DNA from: Chionis minor
Lineage: Eukaryota > Chordata > Aves > Charadriiformes > Chionididae
Reading direction: 5' to 3'
NCBI GenBank assembly: GCA_013398295.1
Contig: VZSF01008736.1
Span: forward strand, 229,018-293,017
DNA length: 64,000 bases
Position numbers and translations under genes: made by a program. Within the stretch, counting starts at the first letter, position 1. The number at the start of each line of letters is the position of its first letter. The notes under the pieces are model-generated. The model did not search any database and was not told the DNA's origin. It saw only the letters and a list, made by a program, of their open reading frames with translations. Positions 13,966-24,246 of this stretch are shown here, in pieces.

Positions 13966-15007
13966 GGAATCTGACAGTCAGGTTAGTACTCCTAATTTTT
14001 GTAAAACAGTACCAGTGAGACTAGAAATAACTGTAAATGCTCAAGAGGACCTCATTTTTCTTCCAATCCCTAAAAGCTCAGAAACCCAAAGCTTCCAAGC
14101 ATGTCCTATTCCATAAACAGTGACTGAATTGACAGATACATTCTCAAAGTAATTTACATATTTCTTGTTGCCACTATCACTGGTTATCCAATTTCAGTTG
14201 CAGTTGACAGTTTAATGATAATAGCTTTCTGTTTATATATCCTCTGTGATAATGTTCCTATTCTCCTTAAATTCAGTCCCCGTAAAAGGGGTGCTCTAAT
14301 GTATGCAGCCACAGACCAAAATGATAGTAATTTTCCCTTCTAGTTGGAATGGTTTCGTAAACAATTACATTTCAATTAAAGACAGGGTGATCATGCCGAG
14401 GGAAGCACCATTCAGCTCTTCACATAATACAGGAAGATAAATTCTCCAAAGTCAAACTATTATCATATAATGTACATGACTGCTTTTGGAAAAAAGAAAA
14501 AAAGTAAAACAAAATGGCAAGTAGCGTATATTACGCGCAGGCAAAAACTTGGGAAAAAATCCTTCAATATCTTGTCCACAGCAGCTTGAACTAGGATCCC
14601 ATTATTTAGGATTATGTTCAGTGAAGAGGAATGGTAGAAGGGTTACTCACTTTCATCTCTCCAGGAGTTTCCATTTACTGGTATGCCATTAGTATTTAAT
14701 ACTTCATTTATCAAGGATTAAAAACAGGATAGATGGAGGAATGCTGTAAGAGTAGCTTATAATGTATCACTGTAAATTCAGCTGTGTACCCAACCCAAAC
14801 GTGCCGAAAAACTGCTGGGAAACAACATTACAAACAGAAGAAGAACTAAAACCTAAAAAGATTTCATATTTCTTTGTGACTACAAATGCTTCATTATTAA
14901 AGGGTCTGAAAGGCAGAGCAATGACAAATGAACCACAAAGGGCAGCTCCTGCTCCGAGACATCACACTCGAAGTGCACAACAACAGACAAAAAGCAGATG
15001 GTGAAGT

Positions 15008-15088
15008 AACACAAGAAAGCAAGGAGGTGATGCTCATCACAAGAAAGCGAGATGATGATGATCACAAGAAAGCGAGGAGATGATGCTC
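15008..15088 (+). repeat. Three-copy imperfect tandem repeat, unit about 28 bases
   Basis: Three units share CACAAGAAAGC(A/G)AG followed by a GATGATG/GGTGATG ending: 15008-15035, 15036-15060 (shorter) and 15061-15088. Units 1 and 3 end in GATGCTC. The block is a small minisatellite in intron 2 and gives a repeated peptide in open frames, which should not be read as a protein. Confidence 0.85.
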
Positions 15089-18000
15089 ATCGTCGCGACT
15101 GACAATGAGCCGGCGAGGAGCGTGTTTATACCACTGCGTTTGGCCTTTGAAGCGTCTCTGAGAATTGTTTCCCCACCAAACCAATTCACACAGTGCCATG
15201 GATGGACAGCCTGATCGTGTCGCTTACAGCCGCAACCCGCTTTGGTTTTGTTTTGTTGGGGTTTTTTTGTAGCCATTGTGGCTTCAACCAGAAGAAACAC
15301 AGAAGTGTTCTCTGAGATCCTGGAAAGTAAATGATTGATAGCAAAACTGAGGATTAAAGGTCTGGAGAGAAGAAAAACCTAAACCCTATCTAGCATTTTG
15401 GGGTAAGAGGGAGTATACAGATGCTTCCTCAGACACAGCTCTGTAAGAAAGGCAGAGAGCCATTTTCAAACTGTTTAAAAATATTCAGACTACATGCTAT
15501 ATTAATTCACCCTGTTTGGAAGGAGGCTCCTTGTGCTCAGCCAGTGAAGCAGACTCACAGCAAGAGACCATTCTGGTTTCTGGATCCAATCACTTAGTTC
15601 AAGTCTTTTGCACGAGTGCTTTGGCAATTTGGACTTCTGCTCAGCCCGGGCTATTTGCAGAGAGAACTAAATAAATCAGGCTCTAATAAAAGCAGTCAAT
15701 AGATGGCAGTACTCTAATGAGGTGGGGGAGCCGTCCTCGCACAGTAAGTCTCAGCCACCCCAGCCTTGCCCAGATTTGCCCCAGAGACGACAGAGCGGGA
15801 GGATTTAACGCCCAGCAGAATCTCCCAGCTTTGGTCCCTGCGTGTGGTAATACACAACACAAAGTTCAGGTTTAACCCATCTCCCACCTTAAGCCATTTG
15901 GGTTCAATGCAGGGAGGCCAAACGCCTCTCGGTTCTAACAGGCAAACGTCAGTGAACGACAACGCGTCCCTCAGCTCCCCGCGGGCACGGAGGAGAGTCC
16001 AGCCTTTGCCCTGGTAACGTCGGCGTCTACAGCTCTTGAGCGTTATCAGCCGCTGCCAGTTCCCTGTTCTCAGCAGAGGCACCTCTGGGTCACTACCCAA
16101 CCAGGCAACATTTTAACTGACATCTCATGCTAAGCCAAGCCTTCTGTCTTTCTTTTTCTATCCTTAGATATTGACTTTTCTTGAAGCACTTGTTAATTAG
16201 ATCTCTTCATTCAAGGGGCAGAATCATGACAAACAGGAAGGGTTCACACAAGACCATTTAACTCTAAAGATGTCTCCTGCAAACGTGTGCAAGGATAGTC
16301 AGTCTCTTCCCTGAGCATATCAGATACAATAAATTCATTAGGACCATAATTTCCCTGCGTACGTTTAAGTTTAATACTGACACGCACCAAAGCTCCAAAG
16401 TTCCTAGGCACTGATGCAGCTTTCAGAAAGGTTTCTCCTAGTCCACCTGAAGCCCTGCATAGCTGGCAACGTGACGAATATTCACGGTTTTTCAGTCAGA
16501 CATAGACTGAAAACTGAACACTGAACTTGGTGCTCAGAGCAGACTGAGGATCAGGGACCTCAGAAGAACAGTCACTTGGATTAGAGACTCGGATTCATTA
16601 GGGTACATCAGATCGTACAGATGATAGCACAGATAGCACAGAAATTAAGTGAGGTGGGTTTACATGGAAAATAATCATTTTACAACATGAGGTAACTAGG
16701 ACTAGGGAAAAATTTTTCATGTTTAAGAAGCTCTATTAAAAATTTCTTTTTGTAGGAGTAACAACAGCTAGTTCACAAATTAAGATGTAGAAATTCTATG
16801 GCTTGGTTTTCAAGGTTATATTTTATAACTCAATAAATTGTCATGGGCTATTGTTTTCCAAAGGTGCTACAAACACCATAACGCCCAATTAACCGTAACT
16901 TGCCCGGCAAACTTCTGTATGGGAAAGGAGCACTTCCACCCTAGTTTGCTTTAGATTTCAAACGAAAGGAAGCAACAGGGAGTGCAGCACTGTCAAAACA
17001 GCTGAATCCAATGGCTCCTGAGCTTAGTAGTCCCTTGGAGACTCAACAGCAGAAGGATGGAGATGTCAGGGAAGAACAATCAGCTGTAAAATATGAAAAG
17101 CTTACAACATCAAAACCTGCAGCAGCAGGCTCAAAAGTAATAATCCCATTACCACTAAACTAAAGCACTAATTACTATTCCCAGTGGCTGGAGTGGACTG
17201 ACTGCTAATGTTCCTCTGGTTAATGAAGGAAGGTGAGGGAGAATATATTTCATAAGTCAGACATCTGCTGAAATCTGGGCAGCCATAAAAACTATGTATG
17301 TAATGAAGCCATTCATATTAATGGCAGTAACATTCGGAGGGCTGAGTAGGAACAGAAATGAGGTGATAGTGGATTCTAACTCAGAGAAGAAAAATGCTCT
17401 GTATTATCCCTGTGATGACTGCCCTTATTCAAGCTATACTGAATAACGGGCGCACTCAAAGCAAGCAACCACAGCCCATACAGGCTGTTTCACTAACAAC
17501 AGCTAACCTGCTTAAAGACAGGAATATTTTCTTGAACAACATAAAGCAGTACATATGCCATTGGAAAAGGAATAAGTAGCATTTTATTTGCACTGACTAC
17601 AAATATACTAAGGAAACCACTCCCAAATCCTCTGTATGGCAACTTCCCATCTTGTATGGATGAGAATCCAGATTTTCCCATCATTCTTTGTCTTTTTCAT
17701 CAACAAGTAGTACATTGTTTAAGGTTAAAAGACACTCATTTGCTGAGGTAGATAGATTGTGATAAATGAAAGGCACAAAGCAAAGGCATGCCTATTCAGT
17801 TAGCTTTACTGTGTTCCTCTCTGCCATGCTCAGAGTTTTAGAGCATTTGTAACTGATAATCAATTCAGATAGAGGACATCGAGCTTGTGGAACAAAGGGG
17901 TTAGAGAAAAAAAATTAGCTTCCCTCTTGGCATTGAAACAAGATGCACCCTGCTCGGCAAAAAGGTGATACCACAAGGGGAATCAGACCAAAAGATGATC

Positions 18001-19384
18001 CCTCTGTGTTTTGACCTGTTAGAACAGGGACCTGTTAGGAGAATAACTTTCATCAGCTCCAGAAAAAGAAAACCAAACATGGCCCTACAGCAAATGCCTA
18101 AAGACATCTCACGCTCCATTGTTTTTCTGCTCCATTGTCTTCCGTATTTGCCACATCCCGTACGCACTCCTTCAAAAAAGAACTCGGCTCCTGCCATCCA
18201 CTCACGATTTTCATCACTTCTTCCCATTTCATTTAGCAAATAGGGCAAATTCAGCATGTGTGTGCATATAAAGGCTACGCAGAATATAGCTCCGTAGCGA
18301 ATGTAATGCATTCACAAACTTACAATTTATAGAATTAAAATAAACTACTTCGGCAAACTGCTGTTAATGACTCATTCATCAGTGCAGATGCTCTCAGGTG
18401 AACTGGGTGTGCTCAGGTTTTTTTTTAGATTGCACCATTGTCTTTCCTTCGCAATTCTGGTTCGCCCTACCTAGGTTTGTTATGAAGTAGCTGAGCCTGT
18501 AAAGTAGGTGTGGCCTGCAAAGAAAAACCTATAAACATGCACTGAGAAAACCAGCCTCAAGACCATTTGCCTCCTCTCTGAATAAAAATACCTGTGCGCA
18601 AACTCATTATCCACATACCTCGGACATTTTCTTCTGCAAAATACAACTTCTGGATTGCCTTGGCTATCGCTCACACCGGGTGTATCCAGCTGTGTGTACT
18701 TTATGCTTGTACTTATTTTAAAAAAAATCTCTAAAGAGAGTTCTCTCTTACTGTTACTGGAGGTTACCCCAAACGTTACCCAAAAGAGCTTGGTAACTTC
18801 AGCTGATTACAAAGTCTCCCAAGACTCTATTGCATTAACTATAGGTGAGTCCAGGCTGATGATACATCAGAAAAAATACAAAAACCTACTCTCAGCTGCA
18901 TGTTTATTGCCCACTTTCAAAAAAATACTAATTTTGATCCCACCGTTGTGCTTCTGTTTGTCAGTCGAGTGTGCTCCTAACTTAAGTACTTGGATTTGAT
19001 GTTATCCGTTAGATAACACAATCTCTGTGGTAAAAATGACTGCGATCCACTCGAGATGTATGTCTAATATCCACAGGACGTTAGAGAGATGACTTATATC
19101 AGTGGGGAGGCAGTGATAAATAGCACTGTGCACATTCTAACTAAAGAAGAAACAAAGACTTTTAACTCACTCCAGAGCTGATCTCCAAGGCATGACAGGG
19201 ATTATCTTCTAAAGGTACGAGCCAGCCCAAACATCTGATCTGGTAGGAGTGCAGGGAGGGTAGGGCGCGGGAGTCCCGTGGTTAGATCATTACACTTCCT
19301 CAGAGAGCAGGGAAACTGTCGGCATTACTCTATCGCTGGCACCATCCCAGAGCTGGGGCTCGGCGCCGACAGAGCCCTCCGTCA

Positions 19385-19550
19385 GCCACCAGCTCGGACT
19401 TCTTTGGGTCTTGGGCTCCCGTCTGTAAAATGGACACAGTAGCGCCCTTCCCCATGGAGCAAAAGGGGCCCATTTGTCCTCTTTGATTTTGGTAGCACTT
19501 ATTCACGTTAGTGGTGCTGCTCTGTTCCAGTCCCAAATGATTTCCCATTC
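19385..19550 (+). mobile_element. MIR SINE remnant near exon 2
   Basis: CCCGTCTGTAAAATGGACAC followed by AGTAGCGCCC is a close match to the MIR core (ccatctgtaaaatgggga..ataatagcgccc). The flanks are worn. It lies about 550 bases beyond the exon 2 donor in the DAB2IP intron. Confidence 0.6.
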
Positions 19551-20024
19551 TTTACATACTGCTGCCACAACAAAATAGCGATATTAGTAGAGTATGTCAA
19601 AGCAAAAGGATCGAAGAAATGGGAAACAGTGAATGGCTCCTCTAGGCTCCTGCTGGGAGAGGATACCAGGCTCCAGGGAATCACCCACCTGGCAGTTTTT
19701 CTGTTAGTTAATGACAGGTTTTTCTACAGGAGATTTTCTCTTCTGTAGGAGTACGAAGCTCCCAGTAAATACACGTATGAACATACCGCACTGCCCTAGG
19801 ATTCACAAAGGAAACCTCACCAGGAAAGTGTGCCAAGGGAAACTTACCCAAACCTTCTCCAAATTCAAATTCAAATCTTGCTGTTTCACCAAGAAGTATT
19901 TCGCAGTTGCTTGTTGCTAACAGTATCTAACAACACATTTCCTTAAAAATAAGTAATCAAGAGTTTCACATACACCGCCTCTATTCTTAGGGTGAGTAAG
20001 TTCCTCTCCCTTCTGGTAAAGCCC

Positions 20025-20071
20025 CATACTAACCATTAAGCTGCTGTTAGTAAGCATACTAACCATTAAGC
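20025..20071 (+). repeat. Direct duplication with 30-base period beside exon 2
   Basis: The 17-base word CATACTAACCATTAAGC occurs at 20025-20041 and again at 20055-20071. The copies sit in the DAB2IP intron, starting about 30 bases downstream of the exon 2 donor in gene orientation. Between them the minus strand reads TTACTAACAG, a branch-point-like and QKI-type motif, followed by TTAATGG. Confidence 0.9.
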
Positions 20072-20099
20072 AGTCATTAAGATGGGGAGAGACACTCAC

Positions 20100-20203
20100 C
20101 GTGACCCGGAAGGGCGTCGTGGCAGCAGGCTCCATGGTGGGGTTCTTCTCAGTGACCCCGCTGGGCATGCTGCGCCTCTGCCCGCACCGCTCCGGGGGGG
20201 ACT
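20100..20203 (-). CDS. DAB2IP: DAB2IP coding exon 2 (linker before the PH domain)
   Basis: This 104-base exon encodes residues 41-75 of DAB2IP if joined to the exon at 41195. It begins with AG, which completes a Glu codon, and ends in phase 0 with FRVT. Key residues are ESPPERCGQRRS, TEKNPTMEP and ATTPFRVT, which align without gaps to human ESPQERPGSRRS, SEKSPSMEP and ATPFRVT after a one-residue difference; in human the next exon starts GFLSRR. RASAL2 is a paralogue but is clearly less similar here. The acceptor is CCACCCACAG|AG (AG at 20204-20205) behind a T/C-rich tract, and the donor is ACG|GTGAGTG (GT at 20098-20099). Two internal Met codons occur, at 20166-20168 and 20133-20135; the second sits in ACCATGG, a full Kozak context. 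The region is expected to be a flexible Ser/Pro-rich linker. The exon is GC-rich compared with the introns around it. Confidence 0.94.
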
Positions 20204-20424
20204 CTGTGGGTGGTACAGAAAACAGAGGACAATTACAAACAGGCGAGCGCAGGAACAGTCCAGGAATGTCAGCAGGCCATGCAAAATGTGGCTTCTTCCT
20301 CTGAGGTGCCCTTACAAATGAGCCGCTGTATCTGCTCGTGTTTCCCACAGCCGCCTAGGACAATGTTCTATCAGCAAGACTTTCACCTTTAACGATTAGC
20401 ATTTTTTATACAACTGTAAGCTTC

Positions 20425-20520
20425 AGATAATGCCTGACAGGTTGGCATTATCATTATTTCCAGTCTGCAGATGGGTAAACAGAAAATGTATTGAGCTGAG
20501 TGAGAATTATATGCAAAGTA
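20425..20520 (-). mobile_element. MIR SINE remnant, minus orientation
   Basis: GGCATTATCATTATTTCCAG followed by TCTGCAGATGGGTAAACAGA is the reverse complement of the MIR core (attatccccattttacagatgaggaaactga). It begins about 220 bases upstream of exon 2 in gene orientation, so MIR remnants lie on both sides of this exon. Confidence 0.65.
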
Positions 20521-21089
20521 GAGATCCGTGCACTTGTGGACTTGATACTCCTAAGGGAAACTGCTTATGGGGTTACGGGCACAGGATGCTTAACTTCCCT
20601 CTCTAATTCCTCTACCAATTTGCTCTGTAACTGGGAAAAAATTACAAAATCCTACATTTGCTAACGTATAAAATGTGGATAGGAATACTGACCCCATTCC
20701 CTGCTGGTGAGGGAGGGGGCTGAAAAGGCTAAATTAACAAATACGCCCAACACTGAGAAGATTTACAAAGATGTTAGGTAAGGTCAGCAACAGCGTTATG
20801 AGGTGGTGTTTCCTCAGTTCACAAACCCTCTTTGAAAGCACCATGGAGCTCGTAAAAACAGCTCTATTTCCAAGGTGCCATTCAACAGTGCTCAGACCTC
20901 GTAATAAGCTGCCCCTCTCAGACTATCTGAGCGTGCTAATAAGCATTAGCAATAGCTAATAAGCCAAGCATTTCCATCACACAGATGGTGACGGCATCTC
21001 CATTCTGTGGGTCAGGAAGTCTAGAAAATGGGTGGTGCCTGCGGTCACGGTCGTGTAGGCATTTAGTGATAATTTCAAGAAAGAAACTC

Positions 21090-21185
21090 AGGTGAGCCCG
21101 ACGACAGCGTTCTCGGGAGCGGACACGTGAGGCGAGGGCGGAAGAACGCTCCTCCTCGCGCTGTGCGGTGGCTCTCCGGGAGGAG
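21090..21185. promoter_or_regulatory. CpG-dense patch about 1 kb upstream of exon 2
   Basis: About 14 CpGs lie in 95 bases, including a CACGTG E-box at 21124-21129. A very good plus-strand splice donor, CTCAG|GTGAGC, has its GT at 21092-21093, which points away from the DAB2IP direction and could belong to an antisense transcript. No matching acceptor or recognisable coding sequence was found. Confidence 0.2.
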
Positions 21186-22886
21186 ATTCTCTAGGAATCA
21201 CCTGGGTCAGAGATCCACGAGCGGCTTTGCAGGATAAGAAAATGTCTTTACATAGATCTCTACAGCAAGGCAAGAAGGTTAGGAGTAACAGCTCAGTCAT
21301 GTTTATGAGCAGTATTTATGCCCGTGTAAAGTGTCAGGAGTACAAAACAAAGGCCCAGGCAAATCTCCTAATAGTCCCCCTCTGTTTTCAAACACCACTT
21401 ACTCTGCTGCTCCTTTGAAAGTAAAGCACGCGGGATTCCTTTCAGCCGAGAGCTGCTTTTCTGCTGGCCCTGCCCTGCGGTGGCGCTGACCACATCCAGC
21501 TAGAATTCTCACTCACAGCCAGCATTTCGGGGACATGAAGAATTTTTACATTCAAAATCAGCCCAAAACTGTTTAAGAATCCTCAAAATGGGTACAAAAA
21601 ATTAAACGAATATCAGGTGGTATATAAATCCACTGGTAAGGTGCAAGCTGAGGAAAGGCTTTTGTCCAATACTGCATTCTTTCGGTTTGGGGTTTTGGGG
21701 CTTTTTTGCCACACGCTAATACATATCAAAATATTGTCCTCTGCCATTAAATCATGGTCTCCTGACTACAGGATAGTGCCAGCTTTGCAGAAGACAAGTG
21801 AAGCTCATACTTCTTATTCTCCCAGGGCCCAGAATCTTCTCTACTCTTTTATTTATCCGCATCCACTGGGCTGGACTTTTGTTAACTGAATTCCTCCTTT
21901 TCTGTAGGCTTCTTGTCCACAAATATTTCCTATCCTTCATGTCATCTTATTAACAAACCCTAGTGATCTACAGAAATCCCTATAACTTTTGAAAGATGGT
22001 ATTGCATATGTAACACCGAGTTACTTACTGAACAATATGGAATCCAAGCAAAGACAAGAGCAAATCAACAACAATTTCAGAATGACACTGAAAAGCAGAT
22101 TTTTCACACAGTTGTTCTTCCCTTTTTAACAATTATGAGCCTAAAAATAAATTTTAAAATGGAGCTGAAATAAACTTTGGGGGAACGCCTTCTAATACAC
22201 AATTTCACAGGCAACAGGCATGCCAATGAATATTATATCTTTGCTGGGATTCTTGCTTGGGAATGAGAGGTAGTCTGAAGAAGAATACCTGCTGCAAAAG
22301 GAAATTAGGTGGTAGGCAGCTAGACCCAGGCTTCTACAAATTAGTATGCAAAGAAATCTAAAGCTGGGACAACCTATACTTCAGGATGTCTCAGACAATG
22401 ATGTTCTCATAACTAGTGTAACTTAGAGGTGGTTTGTTTGCCAATTCTCAGCCTCTGCAATCTGCAATTTGCTGCCATCAGTTCTTGGCAAGGAGGGTCG
22501 TCCCCTTAGCACGGCTCTCCTCTTCCCAAAGGCTGCTCTCACCCGCGCTCTGTAAGAAACAACCAATACCTGCAATTCCACTCAACAATTCCTGAGATAT
22601 CTCTTAAACTATTCCAAAAGGACAGATCATGAGATTCTACCCATGGACTGGGTGAAGTGCCTGTTCAGCGGCATCTTCCTTGGTTGTAAATCCCACCCAT
22701 AATTCCTCACCACATAACCTGTATGAGAGCCAGACAGCCAAAATCAGCCACTTCATTGCTTCCACAACTTCCAGACAAGCCTTCTAATGTCTTGGCCACT
22801 TTCTTTGAATGTGGCCACACTTTGAATTTCCTGGAGGCAACCAGGTCCTTTGGTGGCATCTCCTGCCACACTAAGGCTCCCCCCTA

Positions 22887-22944
22887 CCCCCCCCCCCCCC
22901 CCCCCCCCCCAGTCCTTTAAACAGTGCCCTTTGAGGGGGGGGGG
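22887..22944. repeat. Poly-C(24) and poly-G(10) tracts
   Basis: A run of 24 C (22887-22910) is followed 24 bases later by a run of 10 G (22935-22944). The tracts can pair as a hairpin stem of up to 10 base pairs, and each strand has a G run able to form a quadruplex or i-motif. Homopolymers like this are also prone to length error in sequencing. Confidence 0.95.
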
Positions 22945-24187
22945 AGTCATAAATAAACTACTTGATTACAGCATTTTGAAAGTGAGTTCAAGATGACACG
23001 ACAATGGAAGATGCTGCTTTGCATTTTCTTAATGACCAGAAAAATAAATGTTGTTTAAAGCATTTCTCATACACATGGCTGGAAACCAGGAACGACGGGA
23101 TTGCATGAAAAGCAGCTGGGAGAAATGACTTTCCCTGGAGGCCCAGAGCACAGGCACAGCTCCGCTCCCCAGCCCCACACACCTCTCGCCTTCGGCACAG
23201 AGGGAAAGTACTCGCTGTTCCGCAGAGGTGTTACGGCACCGTTGACTTGCACCACAGTGGTTTGTGGGATCAAAGTGCACGATTGTTTCACTTTCAGTGA
23301 TCTGTCAATCTGCTTCCGCGTTCAACCATGCAGGTCAGAGCTCTTCTGAGAAAGGGAGAGCGTGTTATGACCCAGGGCTGGTTAATATCTGGGTCTGATT
23401 GCACCGCAGTCACAAACTGTACTCTTAAATTCTTGCTTCATCATTAAAATATACCCAAGGCTGAGCCAGCAAACACATCAGTTTGACCCAGACCAAACTA
23501 CAGAGATGGGTGAGGACCTAAAGCCTCCTATTATTCTTAAGCTTATGGCTCATAAAGTGCTTGGAGTCAGATCTCCATTTCAGCTTAGTTTAAGCACTGT
23601 GGGTATCACTGGAGGGGGGAGGCTTTGCAGGAGAGACACATTACAAAACCCTCTGTAAGAACCCAGAAATAACTAGAAGGAGGGTTGGGTGTGGGTGTCT
23701 GGGGCAAGGCGGGGGGAGCTGTTTGTTTTAAAGGGAAGTAAAAATAGCTTACAGGTAAATTAGTAACTCCTAACTACCAGAAATGTGCAGCAGACTAGTT
23801 TTACATAGCGAACGGTATGAATACATAAAGGATTGAAGTGCCCTTTTTGCTTCTTCAGGGTTAGGGGAAAAGTCTTAGCCCAGGTGACCAGCGTTGGCGG
23901 TGTCGGCTGTAGCAAGGCAGAGCAGCACCGCGCAGCCAGCTGCCAGAAGCAGGTCGCTGTAAGGCAGTAATAAAAGCTGTCTGCACAGCCACTAGAGGCT
24001 GAAAAAGAAATGTCTTAATTGATAGCAGAAGATACTTAAGTTAGCCATTGGAAAAAGTCTTCTCTTGACGGGAACAGTTATACCTTGGAACTGATACATG
24101 TTCAAGCCCATCTGAACCCTTTTGGTGGCAGAGCTCTCCCCGTCAGGAGAGGTTCAGGCACGAGTTTCCTTACCCCACCTCTCCTAG

Positions 24188-24246
24188 GGCAGATGGATAC
24201 CAGATGATCTCCTGAAATCCCTTCCAGCCTTATTTTCTGTGATTTC
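24188..24246 (+). mobile_element. Degenerate CR1 LINE 3' end
   Basis: The sequence AGATGATCTCCTG, CCCTTCCAGCC and TTTTCTGTGATTT follows the CR1 3'-terminal pattern, with several substitutions and no clear upstream part. It is an old, 5'-truncated copy in intron 1. Confidence 0.65.

Larger units (their letters stand above)
11896..20099 (-). other. DAB2IP intron 2, part next to exon 2
   Basis: Non-coding intron with two MIR remnants (13.8 and 19.4 kb), the three-copy repeat at 15.0 kb and the 30-base duplication at 20025-20071 near the donor. Around 15.9-16.0 kb there is a slightly CpG-richer segment without other promoter marks. No coding exon was recognised on either strand. Confidence 0.75.

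Noticed and set aside
1..20099. Next DAB2IP exon (GFLSRRLKGSIKRTK region)
   Set aside because: Searched for on the minus strand and not seen; it must lie beyond the left edge.
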